From a gamma proteobacterium symbiont of Ctena orbiculata (GTDB lineage Bacteria; Pseudomonadota; Gammaproteobacteria; Chromatiales; Chromatiaceae), in the NCBI GenBank assembly GCA_003058495.1, contig QBVC01000029.1, positions 27,857 through 91,856 on the forward strand: DNA of 64,000 nucleotides, in the 5' to 3' direction. The translations under genes were made by a program, and so were the position numbers. The notes beneath the pieces were generated by a model. It was not told where the DNA came from, ran no database searches, and saw only the letters and a list, made by a program, of their open reading frames with translations. Below, piece by piece: positions 9,923 to 19,005 of the stretch (the first letter of the stretch is position 1; the number at the start of each line of letters is the position of its first letter).

Positions 9923-9950
9923 TCGAAACAGATTGGGGCCTGTTGACCCT

Positions 9951-10775
9951 ATGAAACGCACCATCTTCTTTCTTGCCGATCACACCGGTATCACGGTCGA
10001 GGCCATGGGGCGTTCGTTGCTGAGCCAATTCGAAGGTTTCAGCTACGAAACGGTTCATTGGCCGTTCATCGACAGCCTGGACAAGGCGAGACGGGTCGCG
10101 GAACGCATCAACCAGACAACCATGGAGTCCGAACAGAAACCGATCGTCTTCACCACCCTGGTCGATCCCCAGATTCGTGACTATTTCAAACAGCTCGACG
10201 TCCCGGTGATGGACTTTTTCGAGACCTTCACCAGCCGTCTCGAAGAGGAACTGCAACTCCCCTCCTCCCATGCCCTGGGCCGTTTTCACACCACCGACAA
10301 CAACCGGGCCTACGACCAGCGCATCCATGCGGTCAACTTCGCACTCAACAACGATGATGGGGCGGTGACAAAGAACTATACCACCGCGGACCTGATCCTG
10401 ATCGGCGTGTCCCGTGTCGGCAAGACACCCACCTGCCTCTTTCTCGGTCTGCAACATAGCGTCCTGGCGGCCAACTACCCCCTCACCGATGACGACCTGA
10501 ATAACGATCTGCTACCCAAACCCTTGCGCACCTACAAAGACAAGCTCTACGGCCTGACCATCGATCCGCAGCAGTTACAGCGGATTCGCCAGGAACGGCG
10601 CCCGGATCGCCGCTACTCCACCCTCGAGCAGTGCAAATTGGAGATCAAGATGGCGGAGGATCTCTTCAAGCACTACAAGATCCCCTATTTGGATACCACC
10701 TCCATGTCCATCGAGGAGATATCCGCAAGGCTCCTGCAGCATATAAACCGGGCCGCAAGGGTTTCAAACGACTGA
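9951..10775 (+). CDS. ppsR: PEP synthase regulatory protein (kinase/pyrophosphorylase, DUF299)
   Basis: A bifunctional regulator of the DUF299 family: ADP-dependent phosphorylation inactivates PEP synthase and Pi-dependent dephosphorylation reactivates it. The 274-residue protein begins with the family start KRTIFFLADHTGIT. It has the P-loop-like motif GVSRVGKT (residues 152-159) and a C-terminal TTSMSIEEISARL segment. ATG 9951 is used because the conserved N-terminus begins there; an in-frame TTG lies 18 nt upstream. It is located 28 nt after its target ppsA. Confidence 0.95.
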   Translation: MKRTIFFLADHTGITVEAMGRSLLSQFEGFSYETVHWPFIDSLDKARRVAERINQTTMESEQKPIVFTTLVDPQIRDYFKQLDVPVMDFFETFTSRLEEELQLPSSHALGRFHTTDNNRAYDQRIHAVNFALNNDDGAVTKNYTTADLILIGVSRVGKTPTCLFLGLQHSVLAANYPLTDDDLNNDLLPKPLRTYKDKLYGLTIDPQQLQRIRQERRPDRRYSTLEQCKLEIKMAEDLFKHYKIPYLDTTSMSIEEISARLLQHINRAARVSND

Positions 10776-10789
10776 TCATGCCGAGTAGA

Positions 10790-10837
10790 CCGCTGGTCGC
10801 CCTATCCTGACCGGTGGGGCTATATTTTGTTTTTTTT
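10790..10837 (+). terminator. Probable Rho-independent terminator after ppsR
   Basis: A 9-bp imperfect stem (CCGCTGGTC / GACCGGTGG, with wobble pairs) is followed within 8 nt by a T-rich tract. It sits 15 nt after the ppsR stop and would end the rnf-pps transcript. Confidence 0.6.
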
Positions 10838-11012
10838 CATGAAAGCATATCGCTATCTCAATATACTTACGCTGGCATCTAACAAACACTATTGTGTAAG
10901 CTTTGCGGCAGCAGGATGGGCCGCTCATTTAGCCGATAGCAGGCCGTGAAACATCATTCACCTTCAACTTTAAATATTTTCTATAACTAATTGTTATATA
11001 AGACTATACTTC

Positions 11013-12455
11013 GTGATTAACTGGTTTGTACGACTGTTTCGGAAGGCACCCGTACCCATTGCGATCAAGTGGACGATCTACATCGGCACCTTGATCACAC
11101 TGGTCATGGGCGTACTCGGCTGGTTTCTCATCTCCCAACAGACCAGCTTCCATATGCGCGAGGTAAAGGGCTTTGGCGAAGTCCTGGTCGAACAGCTGGC
11201 CCACTCCGCCAGTGAACCGCTGCTCGCGGACGATCAGTTCAACCTGCAGGGACTGGTCAGCCGCCAGACCCAGAACGAGAAGGTTGTCGGCGCCGCCATC
11301 GCACCCGCCGGAAAACCCTGGATCTCTTCCGGCAGCGTTCCCCACCAGCTGCCCAGCTCAGATGAGCTGCTACCGATGATCTGGGCCTGGCGGGACGAAG
11401 AGAGCAACAGGCATCCGGCGATCACTTTCTTCAGCCAGATCAACTTTCGGGATGTGGTTGCCGGCCATGCGATAATCACCTTGGACAGGCAATTTCTCGA
11501 TCGCAACCAAAAACGCACCATCGGCATTATCGGCTACGCCACCTTTGGGCTGATCCTGATAGCAGCCATACTCTCCTATGTGTTGAGCAAGCGCCTGAGC
11601 CGGCCGATCACCCTGCTCGCCCAGGCGGGACAAAAGCCCGAAGCGGGGCTGCTGGTCAGCCCGATGGAGATAGACCGCCACGACGAGATCGGCCAGGTTT
11701 ACGCCCATTTTGACCGTATGAGTGCGGGCCTGCTGGAAAAACGCCAGGTCGAAGACGCCCTCTCCCGCTATGTCTCGCCCGTGGTTGCGGAGAAGATCCT
11801 CTCCAACCTGTCGCAACCGCGCCTTGCCAACCAGGAGATGGAGGGCAGTATCCTGTTCTGCGACATTGTCGGTTTTACCCGGCTTTCGGAGGATCTCCCC
11901 GCCGACGAGGTGGCAGCCCTGCTCAATCTCTACCTGGGCGCCATCGCCGACTCGGCTCATCGCTGCCGGGGAGTCGTGGATAAATTCATCGGTGACAGCG
12001 CAATGATCCTGTTCGGTGTTCCCGAAGCCGACAATGAACATGGCCAGCAGGCGATTCGCTGTGCCTGGCTGATTCAAGCCATGGTGCGCCATATCAACAA
12101 AAAGCGCCGCCAGGCGGGCAAGGAGCCGATCATGTTGCGCATCGGTATCAACAGCGGCACCATGCTAGCCGGCAATATCGGAATCCCTGACCGACTGGAA
12201 TATACTGTAGTGGGCGATACTGTGAATCTCGCCTCCCGATTGTGCGGCGCCTCGCCGGCCGACGGCATCATGATGAGCCAGGCCACGGCGGAGTTTCCCG
12301 GTGTGGCTGAAATGGTGGAATTGCACAGACAGCCAACGCTGAAAATTCGGGGTAAGAAAAATCTCGTCACGCCCTATATTGCGGGAACACCGTCACGGGA
12401 ATTCGGTCAATGGTTGTTGCGTACCATGACCTACATTTTGAAAAAACAGGTTTGA
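11013..12455 (+). CDS. Membrane-bound class III adenylate cyclase with HAMP domain
   Basis: A 480-residue protein. A transmembrane helix at about residues 18-40, a periplasmic sensor region to about 170, a second helix (GIIGYATFGLILIAAILSYV), a HAMP domain (about 190-240) and a C-terminal cyclase domain are visible. The two metal-binding aspartates are Asp284 in LFCDIVGFT and Asp328 in KFIGDSAMILFG, at the usual spacing of 44. DKFIGD and YTVVGDTVNLASRL fit ATP rather than GTP as substrate (family knowledge). The start is GTG 11013. The stop overlaps the start of a lipoprotein gene by one base, so the two are probably made together. The signal sensed is unknown. Confidence 0.88.
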   Translation: MINWFVRLFRKAPVPIAIKWTIYIGTLITLVMGVLGWFLISQQTSFHMREVKGFGEVLVEQLAHSASEPLLADDQFNLQGLVSRQTQNEKVVGAAIAPAGKPWISSGSVPHQLPSSDELLPMIWAWRDEESNRHPAITFFSQINFRDVVAGHAIITLDRQFLDRNQKRTIGIIGYATFGLILIAAILSYVLSKRLSRPITLLAQAGQKPEAGLLVSPMEIDRHDEIGQVYAHFDRMSAGLLEKRQVEDALSRYVSPVVAEKILSNLSQPRLANQEMEGSILFCDIVGFTRLSEDLPADEVAALLNLYLGAIADSAHRCRGVVDKFIGDSAMILFGVPEADNEHGQQAIRCAWLIQAMVRHINKKRRQAGKEPIMLRIGINSGTMLAGNIGIPDRLEYTVVGDTVNLASRLCGASPADGIMMSQATAEFPGVAEMVELHRQPTLKIRGKKNLVTPYIAGTPSREFGQWLLRTMTYILKKQV

Positions 12456-13411
12456 TGAAACAGCCTCTAAAATCAGTCATAGCCTACCTTTCGCTAACGA
12501 TGCTCGCAGGCTGTCAACTGATTGAAACCAAACAAACAACACCCGCCCCCGTTGTTGACAATGCCCTCGACAAGAGCCGGCAGTTGGCGGCCAAGGGACG
12601 CTATGGCGAGGCGATCAGCCTGCTCGACCGCGCCAGCAGTAACCGCAACCTGAATAATGCCTACAGAAAAGAGCTTGAAAGCTTCAGAAACCAGCAGAAG
12701 CTAGTCGAGGAGGAGCTGAACGATCAGCTCCTCATCAGCAACACCTCGGCCCTGAAGAATCAACTGCCGATACTGACCAAGTTGACCCAGGCCAGCCCCG
12801 ACAAACCCCACTATGCCGATCTCCTTGAAGAGACCCGGGAGACCCTGCAAAGCATGCAAAGGGGCCTGTCGGAGTGTGCTTGGCGCCATTTCAAACGAAA
12901 CAACGCCCTGGCCAAGGACTGCCTTTCGCTCTCCCTGTCACTGAAACAGGACAAGGCCGACCAGAACCTGATGGAGCACCTGCTGCAGGAGCAGGTGGAG
13001 TACAAGAAGGAGGTGGCACAGAAGGAGCAGGCCAATCGGGAGGATAAGTGGAAAAAGCGTGTCGACAAAAACCTCGCCGAGGCGCGGCGGCTCATCGAGA
13101 GCGGACAGCTGAAGGATGCCAGGCGCGCGCTGAAGCGGGCCTTGAAGGAGTCGCCCAAGAACGAAGCCGCGAAAAAGATGCTCGCCGATGTCAATCGGAC
13201 CCTGGCGAAATATATCGACAACCTGCTGCTTGCGGGCGACCGACTCTACCGGGATGGAGAGATCGAGAGCGCCAAGGCAACCTGGCGGGCAGCCCTCACC
13301 CTCGATCCGCTGGACCAACGGGCCCGGGAAAAGATCCAGCGCGCGCAGCGTGTCCTCGATAACCTGGAAAATCTGAGAAAATCCAACGAGAATGGCGAGA
13401 ATATCCCTTAA
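12455..13411 (+). CDS. Lipoprotein with TPR-like helical repeats
   Basis: A 318-residue protein with a short charged start, a hydrophobic stretch and a lipobox LAGC with Cys20, so it should be a lipid-anchored envelope protein. The rest is helical and rich in Lys, Glu, Ala and Leu. Repeat-like segments such as RQLAAKGRYGEAISLLDRA near residue 45 and RLYRDGEIESAKATWRAAL near 270 look like TPR units. The start codon overlaps the cyclase stop (TGATG). It may sense or scaffold on the periplasmic side for the cyclase; this is inference from coupling only. Confidence 0.8.
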   Translation: MKQPLKSVIAYLSLTMLAGCQLIETKQTTPAPVVDNALDKSRQLAAKGRYGEAISLLDRASSNRNLNNAYRKELESFRNQQKLVEEELNDQLLISNTSALKNQLPILTKLTQASPDKPHYADLLEETRETLQSMQRGLSECAWRHFKRNNALAKDCLSLSLSLKQDKADQNLMEHLLQEQVEYKKEVAQKEQANREDKWKKRVDKNLAEARRLIESGQLKDARRALKRALKESPKNEAAKKMLADVNRTLAKYIDNLLLAGDRLYRDGEIESAKATWRAALTLDPLDQRAREKIQRAQRVLDNLENLRKSNENGENIP

Positions 13412-13543
13412 CTAACTGTTTTTTACTATTATTTAACCCGCATCGACAGGCACCCCCCAGTCCCATCGGTTCTGATGCAGCGAACTACCAGCCACCCCGG
13501 CCTCCCCCGGTTAATCAGCAAATCTCACAAATAGCGCCGAAAG

Positions 13544-13574
13544 TTGTGGTTCCTGGATGGCGATCCGCTATAAT
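13544..13574 (+). promoter_or_regulatory. Candidate sigma-70 promoter upstream of the DUF3943 gene
   Basis: A perfect TATAAT (13569-13574) is preceded by TTGTGG at 19-bp spacing, about 125 nt before the proposed start codon. The long spacer makes this tentative. The 13412-13700 gap otherwise shows no gene. Confidence 0.35.
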
Positions 13575-13700
13575 CGCGGCCTGCAATCCCTGTCTCTCTA
13601 TCGTCCAGGATTGATAATTCAGCATCGTCTGCAGCCACAGCCCCAAGCGTGCAGCGGACATCCGCATATGATCATCGACGTAAAGGATATTGACACTCAG

Positions 13701-14606
13701 ATGAAGTTTCTGCTGAGACGACTCATTCTCAGTCTCATCCTGGTGTCCATGGCGGGTCATGCGGAAACCCTCGATTGGCTGCCGGATAGTCCGGTATCCT
13801 TTTATGAATTGGCGTCTGCACATGAGTTTCCAGCTGAAACCCGCGAGGCCCGCTACAGACCCACGCTGGATAATCCCGAGACAACCCTGCCCCTCGATCG
13901 GCAACGTCCCTACGGCTTCGGCAGGGAACTCAACGATACGAGCCCGGTCGACTACTCGGGATTGAGGCGTGATGCAGCCTATTTTTTCGGCTACCAGTTC
14001 TTTATCGTGGGTCTGCTCTATGCCATGCCGGAAGATATCTCCTCCTGGTCGGAGGAGGACAAGGAGGAGTACTCCTTCGATAAGTGGTGGGACAATGTCT
14101 CGAATCCCCGCTGGGACCCGGATGAGTGGTATATCAACTACATCCTGCACCCCTATTGGGGTATGACCTACTACACCAGGGGCCGGGAAAGGGGCCTTTC
14201 GGAGATGGGCGCATTCTGGTTCTCCTTTACCCTGTCCTCAATCTACGAATTCGGCCTGGAGGCCCTGTTCGAACCGGTCTCGATTCAGGATGTCATTTTC
14301 ACCCCGACCCTTGGCGCCTGGCTGGGCTGGTATTTCGAGGATACCCGTCGCAGCATCAAGCAGCAGTCCAGCTTCAGCGCCTGGGACAAAACCATCCTCA
14401 TTGCCACCGACCCCCTCGGCACCCTAAACACCATGGTGGACAAACTGTTCGGGATTGGCGTTGAGAGCGAGTTGGCATTGCGCACCTTCTACCAGAGTCC
14501 ACAATTGCCGGAGTCCGGGGCGCCCCACTGGAATGACCCCCATCGCGCGCATACGGATCCGGTGGCAAGAGACTACATCGGGATTCAGCTCACCCTGCAG
14601 TTTTAG
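13701..14606 (+). CDS. DUF3943 family exported protein
   Basis: A 301-residue protein. The start is placed at ATG 13701 because a good Sec signal peptide follows (MKFLLRRLILSLILV, cleavage after GHA); an upstream in-frame ATG would add 48 residues of unlikely sequence. The core HPYWGMTYYTRGRERG, SSIYEFGLEALFEP and IFTPTLGAWLG matches the DUF3943 pattern of bacterial envelope proteins. No function is established for this family. It stands alone, convergent with lptG. Confidence 0.8.
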   Translation: MKFLLRRLILSLILVSMAGHAETLDWLPDSPVSFYELASAHEFPAETREARYRPTLDNPETTLPLDRQRPYGFGRELNDTSPVDYSGLRRDAAYFFGYQFFIVGLLYAMPEDISSWSEEDKEEYSFDKWWDNVSNPRWDPDEWYINYILHPYWGMTYYTRGRERGLSEMGAFWFSFTLSSIYEFGLEALFEPVSIQDVIFTPTLGAWLGWYFEDTRRSIKQQSSFSAWDKTILIATDPLGTLNTMVDKLFGIGVESELALRTFYQSPQLPESGAPHWNDPHRAHTDPVARDYIGIQLTLQF

Positions 14607-14672
14607 AGATTAGTGTCTATCCGGGATCGGCGTGCGGGGTACAGGAGCAGCAACCCGGTGGCCATGCATTGA

Positions 14673-15737
14673 TCAATAGACGCGCCGAAACAGCCAGACA
14701 GCCAGCGCCAGAAACAGCAGCAGGGGTAAAAAGGCGGCAACCAGGGCATTCATCGAGTAGACCATCGCCATATAGGCGAAGGCCCTGTTCAACAGATAGA
14801 AGACGATCCCCAGCATGGCACCGACAAAGACCCGTTGTCCGGCTCCGGCACTGCGCAGAGAACCGAAGACAAACGGAATACTCAGGAACAGCATCACCAT
14901 GGTCACCAGCGGCGTGGTCATCTTGCCCCAGAAGGCAACCTCATAGTTGATCGAGGCCTGACCGTTTTGTTGCAGATAACCGATATAGCGCCACAGATCC
15001 CAGGCAGCCAGCATATGGGGCTTCACCGTCAATACATCGAGCGCGGAGGGATCCAGCTGAGCCCGCCAGGCCTGCTGTGGCGTCGATGTGACTGACACAG
15101 CCGGGCCGGTGAACTCGCTCTGTTCCACGCCCCGGATGACCCAGCCCCCCGACCGATAACTTGCCCGCTCCGCATGTATCGCCTTGAGAAGACGACCATC
15201 CCCGCCATATTCATAGATCGAAATATCCGCCAACTCCGAGTTGGGCAGAATCTGCCGGATGTTGATGAAGGTATTGCCGTCACGGGACCAGAATCCGTAG
15301 CGGGTCTTCAGGCTGATCTGTCCCGACAGGGCCTCGTTTTTCATGCGCTGTGCCTGCTGCTCCGTCAGCGGGGCCAGATATTCACCGATGACCACCACGA
15401 CCGCGAGCACCAGTAACCCCGTCTTCAGCACCGAGACGACGATTCTGGCTATAGAGACCCCTGCCGCGCGCATCGCGAGGAGTTCCGAATTTCCCGCCAA
15501 GACCCCCAGTCCCAGCAGACTTCCGAGCAGGGTCGCCAGGGGAAAGAGTTCATAGCAGTAGCGGGGCATGCCCAGGATCACGAAGGTGTATGCCATCGCT
15601 GTGGTATAGCCGCCCTTCACCTCCTCCAGCTCGGCCACCAATTCGAAAAAGCCGATCAGCACCAGCAACAATGCCAGCACGCCGACGATGCCGATCAACA
15701 CGGTGCGGCCGATATAGCGATCAAGCAATGAGATCAT
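14673..15737 (-). CDS. lptG: LPS export ABC transporter permease LptG
   Basis: One of two permeases of the LptBFG transporter that extracts lipopolysaccharide from the inner membrane. The 354-residue protein has the YjgP/YjgQ layout: N-terminal helices (RTVLIGIVGVLALLLVLIGF), a periplasmic beta-jellyroll domain (about residues 135-260) and C-terminal helices. Start ATG 15737 overlaps the lptF stop by 4 nt; an in-frame extension further upstream lies inside lptF and is rejected. Confidence 0.94.
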   Translation of the reverse strand: MISLLDRYIGRTVLIGIVGVLALLLVLIGFFELVAELEEVKGGYTTAMAYTFVILGMPRYCYELFPLATLLGSLLGLGVLAGNSELLAMRAAGVSIARIVVSVLKTGLLVLAVVVVIGEYLAPLTEQQAQRMKNEALSGQISLKTRYGFWSRDGNTFINIRQILPNSELADISIYEYGGDGRLLKAIHAERASYRSGGWVIRGVEQSEFTGPAVSVTSTPQQAWRAQLDPSALDVLTVKPHMLAAWDLWRYIGYLQQNGQASINYEVAFWGKMTTPLVTMVMLFLSIPFVFGSLRSAGAGQRVFVGAMLGIVFYLLNRAFAYMAMVYSMNALVAAFLPLLLFLALAVWLFRRVY

Positions 15738-16840
15738 GCGATTCCTCTCAACAGCTTGCGGTGCAGTCTGCGATAGATGAGGGTATCGGGCAACAGCAGC
15801 AGCAGTCCGATCAGGGCCAACGTCAGATGGACCCACCAGATACCCATCCACTCCGCCGTTGCGCCGTTGATCATCCAGTTCTCCGCCACCCCCTGAAGAC
15901 TCAGATAGAGGGTGTAGAGGATAAAGGCCAGCAGCAAGCGGCCAAAGGGGCCCTGGCGCGGCATGGAACGGCCAAGCGGAAGACTGAGCAGGGCAAATAC
16001 CAACAGACCGAGTATCTGCGCCACCCTGACCTGGAACTCCGCCCGGTCCCTGATCGAGCTTGAGGTCAACAGCGCATGATTGGAGAGCGACTTGCGGTTG
16101 ATCTTGGCGACAACGCCATCGGAACCCTTGATGCGCAAGCCGTAGCGTTCGAATTTGCTGACCCGGTAGTCCGCATCACCCGGCGAGCCTTCATATCTCA
16201 GCCCGTCCTCCAATACCAGATAGCGTTCCCCCGACTCTTTGTCGACATATTGATAACCGCGTTGCGCAGTCACCAGGCTGAGCACACCCTCCCTTCGCTG
16301 CTGCACGAAGACGTTGCGCATCCGCCTCTGCCCACTCGAAATCGACTCCACATAGAGCACCAGATCGCCCTGGCTGTACTCGTTGAAGCGACCGGCGCTG
16401 ACTCCGGCCAATTCTGTCGCCTGTCCGCGCTGGGTACTGATCAGCTCAGCGCTCAACCTGCTCGCCCAGGGCTGCACATAGAGCGATAACCAGCCAGTCA
16501 ACAGCGCGATAGGTGTCACCACGAGAATCAGCGAACGGTAGAGGCGAAAGTCGCCGACACCGCAGGAGGCCAGGGCGACCATTTCGCTGTCACGGTACAT
16601 CCTGCCGATCACGTAGAGCACCGCGAAGAAGAAGGCCGGTGGTATCAGGCGGGGAATATAGACCACCATCTGCAAACCGAGCAGCTGAAACAGCAGATGG
16701 CTGCTGAGATCTCCGCCAGCCACCTCCTTGAGCAGCTTGATGAAGCTGTTGCCGAGCATGATCAAGGCCAGCACAAGCAGAATCGCAAGCAGTGCCTTGA
16801 ACACTTCTCTCATCAGGTAGCGGTCAATCAGTGTGATCAA
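15734..16840 (-). CDS. lptF: LPS export ABC transporter permease LptF
   Basis: Partner permease of LptG. The 368-residue protein starts MITLIDRYLMREVFKALLAIL, as is typical of LptF, with helices at the N- and C-terminal ends and a periplasmic domain in between (about residues 130-265). It is transcribed divergently from pepA, an arrangement conserved in many Gammaproteobacteria. The gene order is lptF-lptG with overlap. Confidence 0.95.
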   Translation of the reverse strand: MITLIDRYLMREVFKALLAILLVLALIMLGNSFIKLLKEVAGGDLSSHLLFQLLGLQMVVYIPRLIPPAFFFAVLYVIGRMYRDSEMVALASCGVGDFRLYRSLILVVTPIALLTGWLSLYVQPWASRLSAELISTQRGQATELAGVSAGRFNEYSQGDLVLYVESISSGQRRMRNVFVQQRREGVLSLVTAQRGYQYVDKESGERYLVLEDGLRYEGSPGDADYRVSKFERYGLRIKGSDGVVAKINRKSLSNHALLTSSSIRDRAEFQVRVAQILGLLVFALLSLPLGRSMPRQGPFGRLLLAFILYTLYLSLQGVAENWMINGATAEWMGIWWVHLTLALIGLLLLLPDTLIYRRLHRKLLRGIA

Positions 16841-16952
16841 AAATCCTGTCCTGCCCTTGCTGCATATGGTTTAAAATTTAGATTACACCATGCAAGGTGT
16901 TAATTGGTTGATGATTGGGTAGACTTGAGGCAGCTGCTTCAACACCGGGATC

Positions 16953-16981
16953 CTGACAATTCCCTATCCCTAGTGTATAAA
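16953..16981 (+). promoter_or_regulatory. Sigma-70 promoter for pepA
   Basis: CTGACA (16953-16958) and TATAAA (16976-16981) are separated by exactly 17 bp, in the lptF-pepA divergent gap. The start codon would lie about 64 nt after the transcription start. Confidence 0.65.
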
Positions 16982-17051
16982 AAAGTTGGAATTGCCACCT
17001 ATCCTGGGTAAACACCAATCTGCAACAAGAATCTGCGAGGCCACCCGTTCC

Positions 17052-18545
17052 ATGGATTACACGATAAAAACCGGAGACCCTGCCAAACTCAAGACTGCCT
17101 GCCTTGTGGTAGGCATCTTCTCCAAGCGTCAACTCTCGCCCCTGGCACAGCAGCTGGATAAATCCTGCAAGGGTGCGCTGCAGCGCATCGTGAAGCGCGG
17201 AGATATGGATGGGGAGAGCGGCCAGCTGCTGCTGCTCTATGACCCGCCCGGAGTCGCGGCGGAGCGTATCCTCCTGGTTGGATTGGGTAAACAACGCGAA
17301 TTCAACAGGAAACAGTATACCAAGTGCGTCACTGCCGTCACCAAGAGTCTGAATCAAAACCATGCGATGGAGGCGATCTGGGGACTCAGCGAGCTGATCA
17401 GCGCCGACTTGACCCTGCCACAGGCTGTCCGGGAGACCGTTGTCAGTGCAGAGGCCAGCCTCTACAGGTTCAGTGAAACCAAGAGTGAAGTCAAAAAAAT
17501 CCAACGCCCACTGAAGCGACTCGCGCTCCTCATACACGACCGCCGCCAGCTGAAAACGGCACAAAAGGCACTCGCGCAGGCAAGCGCCATCGCCACCGGC
17601 ATCGCGTTTACCAAGCATCTGGCCAATCTCCCGGGTAACATCTGCACCCCGAGTTATCTTGCTGATCAGGCAAGAAAACTGGGGCGTGACGAGAGCCGCC
17701 TCAAGGTGCGTATCCTGGATGAAAAGCAGATGGCGAAACTGGAGATGGGCTCTCTGCTCTCCGTCTCCCGTGGCAGCCGCCAACCCGCGAAACTGATCAT
17801 CATGGAGTATTCAGGAGGCAGACCGGGCGCCAAACCGGTTGTCCTTGTCGGCAAGGGACTGACCTTCGATGCGGGCGGCATCTCCCTCAAGCCCTCGGCG
17901 GCGATGGATGAGATGAAATACGACATGTGTGGCGGCGCCGCTGTCTTCGGCACAATCAAGGCCGCCCTTGCCATGGATATGCCGATCAACCTGATCGGTG
18001 TTGTGCCCGCCTCGGAAAACCTGCCCGATGGCGATGCCAACAAACCAGGCGATATCGTAACCAGCATGTCGGGGCAAACCATCGAGATACTCAACACCGA
18101 CGCCGAGGGACGCCTGATTCTTTGCGACGCCCTGACCTATTCCGAGCGTTTCAACCCGGCGGTGGTGATCGATATCGCCACCCTGACCGGCGCCTGCATC
18201 GTGGCCCTCGGCAGCCATGCATCTGGGCTGATGGCCAATGACGATGCCCTGGCAAAGGAACTGCTGGAGGCCGGCAGCGATACCGGGGACCGCGCCTGGC
18301 AACTGCCCCTGTGGGATGACTACCAGGAACAACTCGACAGTAATTTTGCCGACATGGCCAATATCGGCGGCAAGGGCGCGGGAACCATCACCGCGGCCTG
18401 TTTCCTCTCGCGCTACACCAAAAAGTTCAAATGGGCACACCTCGATATCGCCGGCACCGCCTGGCGCGGCGGCGCGCAGAAAGGCGCCACCGGACGGCCG
18501 GTGGGGCTTCTCACCCAATTCCTCCTTAGGCGTTGCGGCCAATGA
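17052..18545 (+). CDS. pepA: Leucyl aminopeptidase (cytosol aminopeptidase, M17)
   Basis: Zinc/manganese aminopeptidase of the M17 family, which in E. coli also binds DNA in cer/xer recombination. The 497-residue protein has the catalytic signature NTDAEGRL and the metal/lysine motif GKGLTFDAGG, plus DMCGGAAV and ATLTGACIVALG. ATG 17052 is chosen because the family N-terminus MDYTIKTGDP starts there and the promoter lies just upstream. holC follows after 31 nt, the classical neighbourhood. Confidence 0.95.
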   Translation: MDYTIKTGDPAKLKTACLVVGIFSKRQLSPLAQQLDKSCKGALQRIVKRGDMDGESGQLLLLYDPPGVAAERILLVGLGKQREFNRKQYTKCVTAVTKSLNQNHAMEAIWGLSELISADLTLPQAVRETVVSAEASLYRFSETKSEVKKIQRPLKRLALLIHDRRQLKTAQKALAQASAIATGIAFTKHLANLPGNICTPSYLADQARKLGRDESRLKVRILDEKQMAKLEMGSLLSVSRGSRQPAKLIIMEYSGGRPGAKPVVLVGKGLTFDAGGISLKPSAAMDEMKYDMCGGAAVFGTIKAALAMDMPINLIGVVPASENLPDGDANKPGDIVTSMSGQTIEILNTDAEGRLILCDALTYSERFNPAVVIDIATLTGACIVALGSHASGLMANDDALAKELLEAGSDTGDRAWQLPLWDDYQEQLDSNFADMANIGGKGAGTITAACFLSRYTKKFKWAHLDIAGTAWRGGAQKGATGRPVGLLTQFLLRRCGQ

Positions 18546-18576
18546 GATTATCGGCCTATGCAAGCAGGGGTATGAA

Positions 18577-19005
18577 ATGACGCAGGTCGACTTTTACGTG
18601 CTCGATGAGCGTGCTGCAGGAAACCGCTTCACCCTCGCCTGTCGCCTGAGTGAAAAGATCTATCATCAGGGTCGCAGGGTTTATATCCACACCGGCTCCG
18701 AGGAGGAGTCAAGGCATATGAACAGGCTGCTGTGGACCTTTCGCCAGGGCAGCTTCGTACCCCATGGAATGGCCAGCGAATGCGATCCTTTGACCACCCC
18801 GGTGGTTATCAGCCATGATAAGGAGAGTGGAGAGGAGAAGGATGTCCTCATCAACCTGGCAGGCGATGTACCCAGTTTCTTCAGTCGATTTGAGCGGGTT
18901 GCGGAGATCATCGATCGGGAGCCAGAGGTCGTTACGGCTGGTCGGGAACGTTTCCGCTTCTATCGCGACAGGGGCTATCCCCTCAATAAACACGACATTA
19001 AATAG
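18577..19005 (+). CDS. holC: DNA polymerase III chi subunit
   Basis: Clamp-loader accessory subunit that contacts SSB. The 142-residue protein begins MTQVDFYVLDE and contains VYIHTGSEEESRHMNRLLWTF, typical of HolC. Start ATG 18577 is in frame; an ATG 5 nt earlier is out of frame and stops at once. The valS gene that usually follows pepA-holC is absent and replaced by an acidic unknown gene. Confidence 0.93.
   Translation: MTQVDFYVLDERAAGNRFTLACRLSEKIYHQGRRVYIHTGSEEESRHMNRLLWTFRQGSFVPHGMASECDPLTTPVVISHDKESGEEKDVLINLAGDVPSFFSRFERVAEIIDREPEVVTAGRERFRFYRDRGYPLNKHDIK

Noticed and set aside
7958..9964. A 668-codon open frame antisense to ppsA
   Set aside because: Same antisense artefact; PpsA is unambiguous on the plus strand.
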